This document shows, piece by piece, positions 45,170 through 58,200 of a stretch of 64,000 nt of DNA. Made by a program: the position numbers and the translations under genes. A model generated the notes under the pieces. It ran no database searches. It worked only from the letters and a program-made list of their open reading frames with translations, and was not told the origin of the DNA. The first letter of the stretch is position 1. Each line of letters starts with the position of its first letter. Location: contig BSBM01000321.1 in assembly GCA_027924585.1 (NCBI GenBank), positions 1,377,001-1,441,000 of the forward strand. Reading direction: 5' to 3'. This DNA is from Larix kaempferi. Its lineage: Eukaryota > Streptophyta > Pinopsida > Pinales > Pinaceae.

Positions 45170-48100
45170 AAATTTAGGTTTTTATAGTAATTTTAAAATG
45201 CAAATAACTCATAATTTTAGGGCTTTTTAACCTCAAAATAGCAACTAACTCAGAAAACAATAATAATCTAACCTAATAATTACTAAATAGACAAAACTTA
45301 GAAATTATGGTTTTTTAGGGAGTTTTTGATAATTTTGGGATTTTTAGGGCTCCTAAAATTTCGCCCTAGGGTTTTTAGCAACAAATAGGACAAGGCAAAA
45401 TTATAGGAGGATTGGCCGAAATTTTAGGGAGGCCAAAAATGCAAAAAAAATAAATTTTTAATTGTCAGGGTTTTTTGTCATAAAATTGCAGACCTAATTT
45501 AACCATAATTCTACCATGAAAATGCCAAACTTGCACATGCAAATGCAAGTTTAACCTAACAATAACATTTAAAAAAATACAAACTCAGAAAAATAGGTTA
45601 AGAGATGTAAAAGAGAAACTTAGGGTTTCAAGAGAAAACTATCTACCCGACCCTAGGGCATCAATGAAAGAAGCTACCCTCTTTGAGATGGTACTTGGCA
45701 AGTTTGGCAACTAGGGCTGACCTCAACAATCTTTAGGATTCGTTGAGGAAACCTAGCTTTAACAAAACTTGAAGACCAAAAGCTCAAGCTTGAATGCAAT
45801 GGTGACCAAAGACAAAAGTGAAATACTAATCAAGACAAAATGAAGCCATAATGTCTCCCATTCAACCCTAAACAAGCACACTTTCATACAATTTGATAGA
45901 GAGACATCAAACCAAAAGTATGGATACCTTGTTTAGCAAACAACTCTATCCTCACCTTATCATTTGCATGAACAATAGCAAAACTTCAAAAAATTGCTTC
46001 CAAACCAACAAATAACATTCCTCAAGGAGTGCGCATTTCTTCAAAGAGCCCTAGTTAGAGCAAATAACAGACATAATGATTTTATCCTCAAAAGTTGATG
46101 ATGAAAAATGAAGTGAGGAGATTGAATTTATATGATCTCACACTCACTTTTACATAAAATGAAGTTAATTTAATATTAAAATGTCAACTTCAAATTAGAA
46201 CAAAAATAATATAAAATAATGATAAGAGTGGTTAAACTGGGGTGTTTTCCCCAAATTTGACCCAAACATGAACAAAATGGCTAAACAAGGCCACTTTTGA
46301 CCAAACTGAAGGCCAGACTGTGTAGGGGGGGTCGTTATGCTAAAACTAACCCCAACAGTGATGAAAAACCCTCAACGCCCCCCGCCCCCCCTTTTCAAGC
46401 CCCCCTTTTCAAGCATTACAGTCTGCCCAAGAAGATGACGTCATCCTCTGTAGGAGGGCGCTGGTGAACTGGAGGGCCAGGAGGGTGTTGGAGGTGCTCT
46501 AAAGGATGAGTAAATGTCACAGTGCTGAAGAACTTGCCGCTAGAGTGATAAAACAAGGTCTGGGTCATGTGACCCAGTGACCCACCTGTTATCACACCAT
46601 AGTAGCAGGGCTACTATTCTTGTTTAGCAGATATCTGCACATTCCAGAGCTTAGATTTTTCAGAGCTTGGCTATGATGACTTTATGTTTTGAGATCACTC
46701 ATGATCAGAGCAGTGTATTATTCAGACTTATGTTAGATCTTGTGTCAAGGCTGAGCCTTGAGAGTTAAGATTTGATGACTGATGTGACCCTTTTATTCCA
46801 TACAGTTTCAGTTCAGTGCCTAGAGATGTATTGCAGCAGTGTTTCAGATGGTATATGATGATTATTCTTATGATGATGTTGTATGACCTATGGATTCATG
46901 ATCATTGACTGTGGATTATTATCTTGTTGTTTTAGTCATGTTCACAGCATTGGCTTGGTATATAATTCATGATGTGACAAACTTAAAATGAACTTTCTTA
47001 ATGATGAATTATAAAATGGACATTTTACTTGCACATTTAGGTTGTTTGACAAAACTCACTGGTTTACTACCTTGCATAGATATGGTCTTTCTTGATACTA
47101 GTTGTCTGCTAGCTTAGGCTCCACTTTCACTTGACTCCATCCATCCATGACTTTCCTTATTTGGCTTTAACCCTCGACTTGTCTTACTTGACTTTCTGAT
47201 ATTTATGACTTCCCTTTTTACTACCTCTGTGTTTGGATCGCATCCCTGTTAGTTTAGTGTCTCGGCCCTGAGTCGGTGACAAAACTTGCCTTTGGTAAGT
47301 TGGATTGTAGGCCTAAATCATTCTGGTCGGTTGTCTCGATGTTTGGCACTGGCACGAACTCCCCCAAGTCAATTGAGATGTTGGCTAAAACTGAAAGCTC
47401 ATGTACTACTTATGGAAACTTATGTAGATTCGCCTGTGGAAACTAAAAAGAGCAAGAGCGATGAATTGCTAAAAATACTCCTCGAAGAGTATAAGAAAGG
47501 TCCAAAAAGCAATGGTTCTTAAATTCTATATCTAAAAAATTGCTGACCTTATGTATGTATAAACATGCCCTGGATGCAAGCTGCAATTAGTTGTGCTTAT
47601 CAGCACACCTGAGATCCGAAGGGTTATGTAGGCCAAAAATGCCATGAAATGAAATCAATGGATCCTAATGAAACTGGATCATCTTTTATAAAAGTAGACA
47701 TGATGCCTAAGTTGAATAAGCACTCTCTAAACAACTTACCCATTTGTGAGGCACAGCCATTCCCCGTGTTTATTTTGTCTAGCACAGAGTTTGTAGCTTC
47801 CCCTTTCTCCTAGTCCAAAGTGTCTTTTAGTTGAGTTTAGACAAGTCACCCCCTTGCCCAACCTTGTTCCTAGCCTTCATCCTTAGCTAGCAGTTAGACC
47901 ATGTCCAATGGGTGAGTTTGTCATTTAAGCTATTGTGCAAGTGAATACAAATAACAACGGAATGAACAAATATGTTTAATGCCACTAAATGATGTTATAC
48001 TTTAAGTTAAGCTGTGAGTATGATTAGAGGAACATGTCTTAGTCTATTAATATGATTTATCTTTGGTTGTATGTGGACCTAGTCAAACCCAGTTTGACTA

Positions 48101-49150
48101 TGGTCATTTCTTGGGATCCGTGTTGATGTGGGTCATCCATGCTTATGGATGATGATTGATGGTCCCACATACTCTTGATGATGATGCTATATGATGGACA
48201 TATGATTCAGATGATGATTGATGCAGTACAACAGGTTTTATTATTACTTCAGATCATCAGATTATGCACTGTCCATATATGGTGGACCCTACAGCTAGCC
48301 CATTAGGGCAACCCATGGTGTATGAGTACACATTCTTAGTAAATTTGGGTCTTATGGATTCAATGAGACACTTATCATTCAGTTCCGGGCATTTTTTACA
48401 GTGATAGATGTAGTTTTCCACTTGTTGACCAGATTTGGGGCTGATTTCCCAGCCTGAGCAGCAGGAGCCATGAGAGGCCAGTTCACCTAGGGCGCTGTAT
48501 GAGGAGGGGGTGGTCCAACCACTTGATGTTACCATTTACCCCCCCTTCTGGAGAGCCTAGTGGGCTCAGTTTGACAGCGCAGGTGCTCTAGGAGGCAGTT
48601 TCAGCACTTTCATAGTTACCGAGGCAATCCAAAAATGGGATAAAAGGGTCACTGAGGAATTCAATTTGGGCAATTGAGGCAAGGTTTTAGCACTTGGTTT
48701 TCACAGAGGTCTTCCAGGGTGAACCCCCTATCTTCCAGCCAGTTTTCATCACTTGGGTGGGTCCACAAAGGCCACAGGAGGCCTTTGACTGCATGTCTGT
48801 CATAGATTTTGAGGACAGATTTGATCATTTGTATTTATTTTGGACATATTATATTATTTTATTGTTCCATGGGGATGAGCTAGCAAGGATTGATGCCTCC
48901 TAGCCCCACCATGTGCTTTATGAGTCATGTCCTAGTCATTTGGGGTGGGCCCATGTACTTTTGCCCCCTCTAGTGGATGACATCACCCTCCATGAGTATC
49001 TTTTAGCTATGATGTCATCTTTATTTGAGTGATCCATGTGTTATATTGTTATGTTTCATCTTAGCCATTGATCATGTATTGAGATCTTTTAATCTCAACC
49101 ACTCATTTGATTGTAAAGTGGTTTTGAGATCTAGAGTTTTGGTCTTTATT
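45170..49150. other. LTR-like and other repeat DNA with no accepted gene
   Basis: AT-rich to 46.3 kb, then a C-rich tract (46370-46415) with CCCCCCTTTTCAAGC twice. A 78-codon frame at 47286-47522 ends in a charged helix (ETKKSKSDELLKILLEEYKK) and may be a leftover exon, but I do not recognise it. From about 48.0 kb the sequence looks like the U3 part of an LTR leading to the TATA box at 49154. Confidence 0.3.
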
Positions 49151-49153
49151 ATC

Positions 49154-49162
49154 CTATATAAG
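49154..49162 (+). promoter_or_regulatory. TATA box of an LTR-like promoter
   Basis: CTATATAAGGAGGAGACC is a strong plant TATA element in an otherwise gene-free repeat. The sequence that follows (GTATAGCTCACC, then pyrimidine-rich TTTCTCTCGTC) fits the R/U5 start of an LTR transcript. The LTR boundaries are not resolved. Confidence 0.45.
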
Positions 49163-49691
49163 GAGGAGACCCCCTATTGTATAGCTCACCTTTGGAGCTC
49201 TGGAATATTGGAATAGAACACTTCTTTGTGGAGCATATTTCTCTCGTCTTGTGGATTCTCTTGCATCTTGAGTATACAGTATCTCTTCTATGTATCATTG
49301 TGGATTTTGGAGCTACATCTTGTTTTCTTGCAGGGAGGCCGTATTGGTGGAGAGGAGGACGATTTGAAGAGGATTATTGTTGGAGGGATCCACATATTTT
49401 CTCTTGGGTTGATCTTGGTGACAGGGAGTATCATTATTGTATCTTTGTGACATAGTTGATGCTTTCTTTTACATCTTTCCATCATTTTCATAATCATCTT
49501 ACTTGGCTTGTTTCACTTGATCTTGTCTTGTAAAAGGAGGACGATTTGGCATCTTGGAGGAGGACGTTTTTGCTTGTAGCTCTTGGATCTCACTCTTGAA
49601 TATACACATAGGAGAACGCTATCAATTTGCAAGGTGGCCATAAGCAATTGAGGTAAGTTCTACAAGGTATGTGCCTAGTATCCACGGCAAT

Positions 49692-50700
49692 TCGGATCTA
49701 TAGTTTGGTGGTGATTGGGTTCGATTTGACACACTTTCCAAGGCAAAATAACCCTCTTGAGGCAAATCACACCCCTTTGGAGAAGCTAATTGGGTTAGAT
49801 CCAACACATGGGTAGGTGAGATCCCACTTGATTCATACTCTCCTCACTTGATAACCTACCCCTAGTGTCTCACTTCATTGATTTTCACCTTGTGGGCCCC
49901 ATTCCTCATTTTGAGGGTTGTGCCCCACTTGGGTTAATTTGGTGATGCACTTTAAATCTCATATCTATGGAGATCTAGCCATTATATCACTTTGATTCTC
50001 TAGATCCACATTGATAATTGCCTAAACTACTCGGATCTAAAGTTTGGTGGCCATTGGACTTGATTTGACACACTTTTCCATGCATTTAGCCCTCCTTGGG
50101 CAAAGTCGCACTCCTTGGGGGTTTGAGTTGTCCCACTTCTAGGACATGGGTGGTTGTGGTCCCACTTGATATGAAAAGAGCATACCTTGAAACCTACATC
50201 TAGTGTCTCACTTTGTGGAGTTCTGCCTTGGGGGTATCATTCCTCATTTTGGGGAATTGTTTGTCCACTTGGGTCACTTAGTGAAACATCAGATCTAGTA
50301 CAATCTAACCATCCTATTCACTTGATCTTGAACAATACCCTTGATTTGCCTCTTAAGTGTCCCAATCTACATTTTGACATCCTTTTGACTCCGTTTGCCC
50401 ATCCATTTCAAGGCACTAGTCCACCTAAGGAAATTCGCACTCCTTGGGATTAGTGTCAAGTGCTAGATCCCATATGTGGGTGTCTCTAATTTCATCTTAG
50501 ATCCACAGATCTAGTCTTTACACACCCCTTGGTACCACTTGCACCCTTAACTTCACCTTGTGGGCCCCATTTGAACCATTTCCATATCCCAAGGAAGTGG
50601 GTCCCACTTCGGTATTTCATGGTACTAGATCTTGTCATTTGATCTCATCATGTGGCCTAAATCATTCATTGGTTGAAACACTAGTCACTCCTTAAGCCTC
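49692..50700. repeat. Diverged tandem repeat, three units of about 339 bp
   Basis: TCGGATCTA(T/A)AGTTTGGTGG starts units at 49692 and 50031. Both contain ATTTGACACACTTT, CTAGTGTCTCACTT and CATTCCTCATTTTG in the same order. A third, more diverged unit begins about 50361 and shares CTTGTGGGCCCCATT with unit 1. No protein is recognised. Confidence 0.75.
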
Positions 50701-51929
50701 TTTCAACCATACTTAAACTTCTAGGTCCACCTAACCTTGCATTGGTTTCCGTAACTCATCTTTCACATTTCCCTAGAAACCTTTGTCTTGATCCAATCAC
50801 TTTTGATTGGCTATAGGGTCTCCCCCTAGGTCTTGATTCATCTTGATCTAAAGTAAAGAGTGCCTCGGTTGACGTGACTCCCAGCTTGCATTGGGAACCG
50901 TGGCATCTCTTGGGTCACCTCTTTAGTTGTCCATCTCCTCTACCATCCCGGATGGGATACCTCTAGGGACAACTACAAGTTGTGTGATAACACCACCCTT
51001 GGATGCCCTAGACACCAACCTCAAGGTTTTAAACCCTTTCATGAGGCAGTCAACGATGCCATTAAGCTATAGTACTTCCAGAGGAGAAACCAGAGGGTCT
51101 GATCATAACTCCACCTCAGAATAAGCTGGCTAAACACCCCTCCTGGTCAGAAAAAAAAAGACACCCTCTCCCTGGGGCACCTCTGCAGGTACATTGGTGT
51201 TGGTACCATCGTAACAACTCCTAAGCCTAAAACGTGAACCCCTCATCTGAGAAAGTCGCCCATGCAAGGAGGATGTCTTTGGAATCTAAGAGATGTTGAT
51301 AACTTGATGGGGAGGCCAAATAAAGAACCCCTCTTCTAGGTATAGAGTAATAGTGCTGCTCTCGGAAGATTGGAGCCAGCATGCGGAAGAAAGGAACCCT
51401 GTAGACTGAAATATGAACTAATCTCTACTTGTGCAATTCGCTCATGCAAGGAGGGCGAATCCCCTCAGCCTGATATGTAACTTGAACCCTGCAAGAAGCT
51501 GAAGAATAGCATTTGATGATGAAAGCAATGCTGAATCTGGATGATCCAACCTGATAGTGACTAGGGCAAATAGATTTTGCTGCCGAAATACATTGAATAG
51601 TTGAGTGTGTGCACTCAACCCCAAAATAGCTCACTGGGCTCTCCAAATCGAATTCTCAAATCAATAATCATATAAGCAGGTCTTACTCACTCGCTTTACC
51701 TTTCTTTTACAACATTCACTTGCTTGACCTAAATTTTGACCTAACTTTTACATGACTAGGTCGCTTTATCTTCTAATTTCCAATTGACTTGCATGCAGTG
51801 CTTCTAGAGTGCATGGAGGCTCATTGAAGGAGTTTCAGTGCATGCAACATGAAATATAGCTCGCATGTCATGCATGCAGGTGGCCCTTAGTTCCTGTGGT
51901 CCCCATTTATCTACTAATGATATAATAAC
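50701..51929. other. Noncoding stretch with no gene seen
   Basis: Mixed composition. Short frames (50927-51124; 51425-51646) have no family match. Part of it may be upstream sequence of the LINE fragment that follows. Confidence 0.35.
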
Positions 51930-53091
51930 CATGCTTAAGATCTTCTTATGGTGTAAATGGCATCAATCCTCATTTAAACCCCTAAATGTCAATGCTCGCT
52001 CGAACCTATGGGAATCAAATAGGTTAGCGGGATGGTCCTCTGTGCTTAAGCAGAAGAGGACATTACATCCTTTGGGGCAGCTTCGAGTTGGATCACATAG
52101 ACTCCGGGTGGAGACTGACCATCATATACCACAATCTAATAGGATCTGCTAGATTTGTCACCTACAGGAACCAGAGACGGAAGTGCACCTCATCTTTAGG
52201 TTCCCCATATACTATAAGATCAAAGGACGATACCACTGCCTCTACAGAGACTCGAGGGGTGCCCTTTCTACTTTCTTAAGATATTAGGACCAGAGATGCC
52301 TAGCCCTCTTCATCAGAGAGATATTTAGTCACATATCTCAGTTTCTTCATGCCCCACCTTGCCTTGAGATCACCAAGAGGATGACCTCTTAATTTCATGT
52401 TGATCCGTCCGACTGGAGCAACAAGCGGCGGGCTGAGGTTCAGAGTACTTCAGGTAGTAGGGTGGTGAGGCCTCGGGTCTCCCCTTAGCTCCCCTCTCTG
52501 GGAGGTCAACCGATTTCTTTGAGACAGGCTCAGAGGAGCCGAGCTGCACATCAGGCCACACACCCCCAGAGCATCAGAGGATTTAGTTCTCGACAGGTTT
52601 GATGCAGGGTGCCTCCCACCCATGGGATTTCTTCCCAGCCATAGCGGAGCAGTCACAGATCTATCCGGAGTTTCTTCCCTTCGTCCTCAGATGCTAGAAG
52701 TATCTCTCGATCCTACATCCCCCCAGGATCGTACAACCAGACACCTTGGACATTCCAAAGGGCTATGATACTGAGCCATTGCCTTGTTCGCCACCCTCGC
52801 CGTCGACTTTCTGAGTTAGGCATTGTTGACATCATCAATCTCTCATGTTCATTTACATCACGGTACCTTTGCTATGGTTTTATACACGTTTACAAGGCCA
52901 TCCCGCTGATTGTACCTTTCTTTATTGTTACTTTATTGATATTTTATCTTAGTTTTTATGCCAGCATTATATAGGAGTTGCGTTTGCACTCCCACATTGT
53001 ACTCATACTGGTTGTACCCTTCTAGTCGCATTGACTTACGTTTGTGGTCATTCGTCGAACATTAATAAAATTATCTTATCTTATCTTAAAC
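51930..53091 (+). mobile_element. 3' end of a second, non-L1 LINE
   Basis: From about 51930 one frame reads LKIFLWCKWHQSSF, GQLRVGSHRLRVETDHH, a stop inside a zinc-finger-like part (RIC-ICHLQEPETEVHLIF), then DSRGALSTFL and REIFSHISQFL to about 52350. The SHRLRVET motif and the Cys/His stretch are typical of the C-terminal end of several non-LTR ORF2 families. It differs from the LINE at 4-11 kb, which ends in RNase H. A 3' UTR follows, and the element ends in repeated TTATC (53071-53088) instead of poly-A. It is a 5'-truncated, mutated copy. Confidence 0.6.
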
Positions 53092-53580
53092 ATTATCCAT
53101 GCTAAACATAGTCCCATTCAAAAGAGGCTTGATTTTAGCAATTAAACTTCAGGAAGGAATGTGATAGTTATTCTAGCTTTAAGGTGGTTGAGGAAGCAAT
53201 AGTGTTCAAGATCATACCTCAATATTTTTAAAATATCGTCTCACTCCATGCTGTGTTTTTTTGTCATAAGTGGATTATTTACTCTTCGGTATCATGGATA
53301 CTCTCAAACATTTTTTTTGAAGTCAGTTGGTCTTCTTGAAACTTATTGACTGTAATTGTCCAGAAAATTTAATGCATATGAAATCGTAAATGAACTTCAG
53401 TGGTGAATCTAGGTGGGGGTTATTGAAGTCATCTTCTAATTCAGCGTGTGAAAATATCTGTTGTTTTAATGGGTTTGATCTAATAAACTGTTCTTGTACT
53501 TGAAAAGCACAAATACAAAATGCCTACAACATACAGGAAACGTGTTGTAAACTGTTCACCTTAACATAATTATAACAACA

Positions 53581-53988
53581 AAAAAACCAAATAAAATAGT
53601 GCTCAAGAAAAACAAATTAAATTATGACAACAGATAAAGAAATATGTTTTCTGAAGTGAGTTTGCGAAGATCCCTCCATTATTAGTGGAACTCCAACTGC
53701 TCATGTACTGCTGTTGAAAAAAACAAATGAAATAGTGCTCAAGAAAAACAAATGAAATTGTGACAACAAATAAAGAAATATGTTTTCTGAAGTGAGTTTG
53801 CGAAGATCCCTCCATTATTAGTGGAACTCCAACTGCTCATGTACCTCTGTTGAAAAAGACAAATGAAATAGTGCTCAAGAAAAACAAATGAAATTGTGAC
53901 AACAAATAAAGAAATATGTTTTCTGAAGTGAGTTTGGGAAGATCCCTCCATTATAAGTGGAACTCAAACTGCTCCTGTACCTCTGTTG
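53581..53988. repeat. Tandem repeat, 3 x 136 bp
   Basis: AAATAGTGCTCAAGAAAAAC starts at 53594, 53730 and 53866. Each unit runs through GAAATATGTTTTCTGAAGTG and CCTCCATTAT. The near-identical frames on the minus strand are a product of the repeat. Confidence 0.95.
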
Positions 53989-55073
53989 AAAGAGACTTCA
54001 GGTTTTGAATTGAGGGAAACAATGTCAATTTTAAGGTTATCGCTCTAGAAGTTATTTCGGGTAAGGAATCAACCCATCCTGTACAAATTAACCAGCTGCA
54101 AAATAATCTACTATCCTAAAATGGGTTGTTTCATATGCATGGCAGATTAATCCGTGCATTGAAAACGGTTTGGACCTCTCTCTAATTGGAGATATTGGCA
54201 TTGTTTAGTTGCCATATTGCTGGGTTGTAGAGCAGACAGTTATCCCATGAGTTGTATGTGTACAATTTCCTTTGAAGCATACAATACTCTGTAGACTTAA
54301 ATTTCTCATGTGCATTTTCGTCGGCAATATTTCCTTTCTGATGTGTAAACATAAAAGTTCTGCCAACAATGAAGGTAATCATGGCAGAGAGTATGTGAGA
54401 ATTTAACCTGCAATATTTTATGGAGGTGTTACTTCTTATATTTTATATATAAGAAGTTGGAACATCCACATCTCCGGCTTTTAAGATGGTAAATGTACAT
54501 TGTGAAATATCAAGTCTGTGCATCTACCAAGCTTGATTAGGATCAAAGGACATTCTCATTTATGGTGAGTATGGTATCAAAATAGTAGGAAGAATATGAA
54601 AAGGTGTATAATAGTAGATAAGAACGTAGTAAGTTAATAGATAAAAAAACAAGGGAAAGAAGTAGAGCTTCAAGTCCCTGCCAAGTCGATTAAAAATAAT
54701 AAAAGTTTATTCAAAATCTTTTGAGCGTTGTTTTATATAACTTTGGAAACAACCAAATTATATGATTAAAAAAAAGGTTATATGACATCTTCCATGGTAT
54801 TTGCCTCATGTTACCGAAAACTCTGAAAACAGAAATTTGATGCATTTTCACAAAACATTTGAGATTATAGCATGAACAAGTTGAGAAAGTAGAAGTTAGA
54901 ATGTTCATTAGTAACTGTCATTGTGATAAATACCATATCTTTTCCATGAGCACAAATCCAAAACTTTGAATACAATATCTTTTCCATGAGCACAGATCCA
55001 AAACTTAAAATAACCATTTCAAATAGTTATTAAAAATAAACTTTGTAAACTTTATTAAAAATAAAGTTTTTAT
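53989..55073. other. AT-rich noncoding stretch with short repeats
   Basis: ACTTCTTATATTTTATATATAAGAAGT near 54430 forms a small hairpin. TATCTTTTCCATGAGCACA occurs at about 54938 and 54977. The last part (about 55000-55073) is homologous to 59855-59931, which marks the left border of the retroposon that follows. Confidence 0.5.
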
Positions 55074-55226
55074 GATCCCCAAGGCAGGTGTCAGAGCAGG
55101 AAGATGGGGGGGGCGCATGAGGAGCACGTGGTCAGGCATCATGCCACTTGTGCTACCACCTCAACGCCCCCAGCTTGGCCTTCATTAAATGAACCATCCG
55201 CAAGCATTCATCACGATAGCAGCTCA

Positions 55227-55234
55227 AGTACAAG
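55227..55234 (+). repeat. hAT target site duplication, left
   Basis: AGTACAAG is identical to 58586-58593. Confidence 0.9.
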
Positions 55235-58200
55235 CTAAGTCACATGACACGAGGACACGGGACACGAGTGTCCCCAAAATACGAGTGTCCCCACGGGACA
55301 CGGTGACCCCCGGAATCAGGACACGTAGGACACGTTTTATATACATATATATTTTTTTAAAATATATTACAATTTAAAAATATAGACATATAGATCCAAT
55401 AAAATTTAACATTTACAATTACAAATATTCAATAGAAATTACATTTACAATTACAAATATGAAATATTCAATAGAAATTAGATCATTTACAAATCACAAC
55501 ACATTTGTCATTCACAATCACAAATCACAATGAGACATTGAGACACATAGATGCATGTCAGAGACTCGGAACCATATTTCTCATTAAGTCATCAAAATCA
55601 AAATGTATTACATAGATGTCGGAATGCCACTGGGCACTAGCAAATGCCAAATAGAGTCTAGACTAATAGTCTAATAGTAAATACAAAAAAGGGGTGGATC
55701 AAGATGGAAGAATCCCATCTATCAATGACTCAATAGTCCTCCTCCATGCCTGAATCAACAAACTCATCACTGCCCTGATCCTCCTCCTCCTCCTCCTCCT
55801 CTCTGCCAAGCTGACTAACTGCATCTGCTGGTGTGGAGGATGACCCCTCCATACGATCACCCTCATCAAAAGTGACCGGCTCTAGCACTGGATCATTAAG
55901 ATCCATGTTGGCTAATGCCAACTCAGTACTGCTGTCCAAACCCATCTCATCAGGAAAGACATCCCACATCCGTGTCTTTCCCTTCACCCACTCCTCCCTC
56001 TTCCTGTAAATAAGACGAAGGTTGGAGTGCACATACACCATCGTCTCTGCCCTGGACTGCTCAAGTCTGCTCTTCTTCACACTGTACAAGTTCCCATATG
56101 TGCTCCAATTCCTCTCACAACAAGAGGATGAAGTAACTTGAGAGAGGACCCTCAAGGCTATCTTTTGTAGAATAGGGCATGTTGCCCCATGAGTTGTCCA
56201 CCAAACAAGGGGTTTCTTAACCCCCATGTCTCTAATCACCTCATATCCTCCAAATCTCCCGGTGCCACTAGAAAACTCATAAAATTCCTCCTCCACCACC
56301 TCAAGGTGGTCTCTATCCTGAAGTAGCCGTCTAAATGCTATCTTCCTCCCCTCTGAGATCTCTCCATCCATGTGAGGAGGGACTCTGGATGAGTTCCCCG
56401 ACCCACCACTGAGCCAATCCTGAGCGTAGAACCTAGGGTTCAATGAGTGGGCCAAGCAATGCAAAGGTGTGCAATTCTTATCCCACCTGGAGATAAGAAT
56501 GCCCTGTATGATGGACCATAAGTTCTCTGCCGATGTCTCATACTCAGCACACTCATTCTCCATAACAATGGTCCTCATGGACTCAATCATGGAATCCCAC
56601 CACCCCTCATAAACATCTCCTAGGATGGGCTGGTCCGTGTCTGCAAACCGCAACAAAGAAATGATTGGCTCCATGATCTTGATGCTAAGGACTACCCTAT
56701 CCCACCAACCATCATCTAATACTGTGTCCTTCACCTTTTGTGAAGCATTCTGATCCGACTTTCTCCAAAAAGCCCAAAACTCTGAAATCACCATGGACCC
56801 AAGAGCGGTTTTTACCTCTCTCAATCTCTTGAGCATGATGAATGAGGAAGCAAACCGAGTATCTGCAACCTTCAACAATGAAAGATTTGTGTACTCTTTG
56901 TAGATTGTGAGGGCATTGGTGTGGTTTTGTACAAAGTTGTGGATATGGCGTGCATCCTCAATAAGTTTGCCAATCCATGGCACATCTGAAGCAATAGATT
57001 TCAGTGCTAAATTCAAAGAATGGACAATGCAAGGTGTCCAAAATACCTGTAAGATCAATAAAAGAAAGTATAAATGAGTCATTGAGTCTAGACTCCTAGA
57101 CTCTACAAGACTACAACTAACTACTAAGTTACTAACAGCTCAAAATTTCAAATAAATGAGTAAATTAACAATCACATACCTGTGGATGTTTAGCTTCCAC
57201 AATCATGCCAGCAGCCTTGCAAACAGGTGCATTGTCCGTGATGATTTGTACACAAGAATCAACACCTACTTCTTCAATGGTTTTGATGAACAAATCACCC
57301 ATATATTGTGCATCCTTGTATTTCCCAAGAGCATCTACCGCTTTCAAGAACACCGGTCCATTTGTGGAAGACACCATGAAATTGATGAGTGGATGGCGTG
57401 CTGGATCCGTCCATCCATCAGAAACAATACTAACACCCCATGTGGACCATTTTGATTTAATTGGATCAATAATTTTATCCACCTCCTTCTTTGCCTTAAC
57501 CAACAATGTGGTTCTAAGTTTTTCTGAACTAGGAGGCACATAACCATTTGGAGCTCGTTCCATTATAGATCGACACATCTCAAAGTACAATGGTGACCGT
57601 GCAACATTGAATGAGATGAAGTTGAGGTAGAAGAAAAATGCAATGGAGAGGTCTACCTCTTCTCGTGCCTCATGTTGGAAAATCCTATCCATTGGACCTT
57701 TTGAACTTGGCCTCTTTCTTGTTGGATAAGCAATAGCATCAACCCCACTCCTAGTGCTAGAGGGTTTCCTCAAGAATGGAAGAGGATCCTCACGATGAAA
57801 TGTCTTGCTTGCTGCAGCCACCTTCCCTACCCCAACATGGTCTTCTCTTTCCATCTCCTTCCTTTGGTTAACACTCATAGCTTTGCATGAAGAAATCCCA
57901 CAAGGGAGGGCCAACAAATGGCCTTTAACCCGGTAATAGGTGCTCTTGAATTCATGCTTGCAAAAATTGCAAGTCCAACACACATTGCCTCCCCCACCAA
58001 GCTTCGCTCCAACAGTCACATACTTCCACAAAGGGTATTTCTTCTCTTGTGCTTGTTGTTTTGCCAAAGCATGGCTATAATGAGGATGAGCTTCACTAGA
58101 ACCGGTTGGAGCACTACTAGGAGCAGAAGGGGATGTGCTTGGAGGATGAATAGGACGAGAGGGAATAGATGGGGCATTCTTCCCTTTCCTTTGCCCTCTA

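Noticed and set aside
42677-46422. Solo LTR from TGTAATATCCC to CATTACA
   Set aside because: The ends form a TG...CA pair, but the flanking five bases (TCCTT and GTCTG) do not match and no primer-binding site or purine tract borders them.
47286-47522. 78-codon frame ending in a charged helix
   Set aside because: It might be a leftover last exon, but no homologue or splice partner is recognised.
53603-53951. Two near-identical 70-codon minus-strand frames
   Set aside because: They are produced by the 136-bp tandem repeat.
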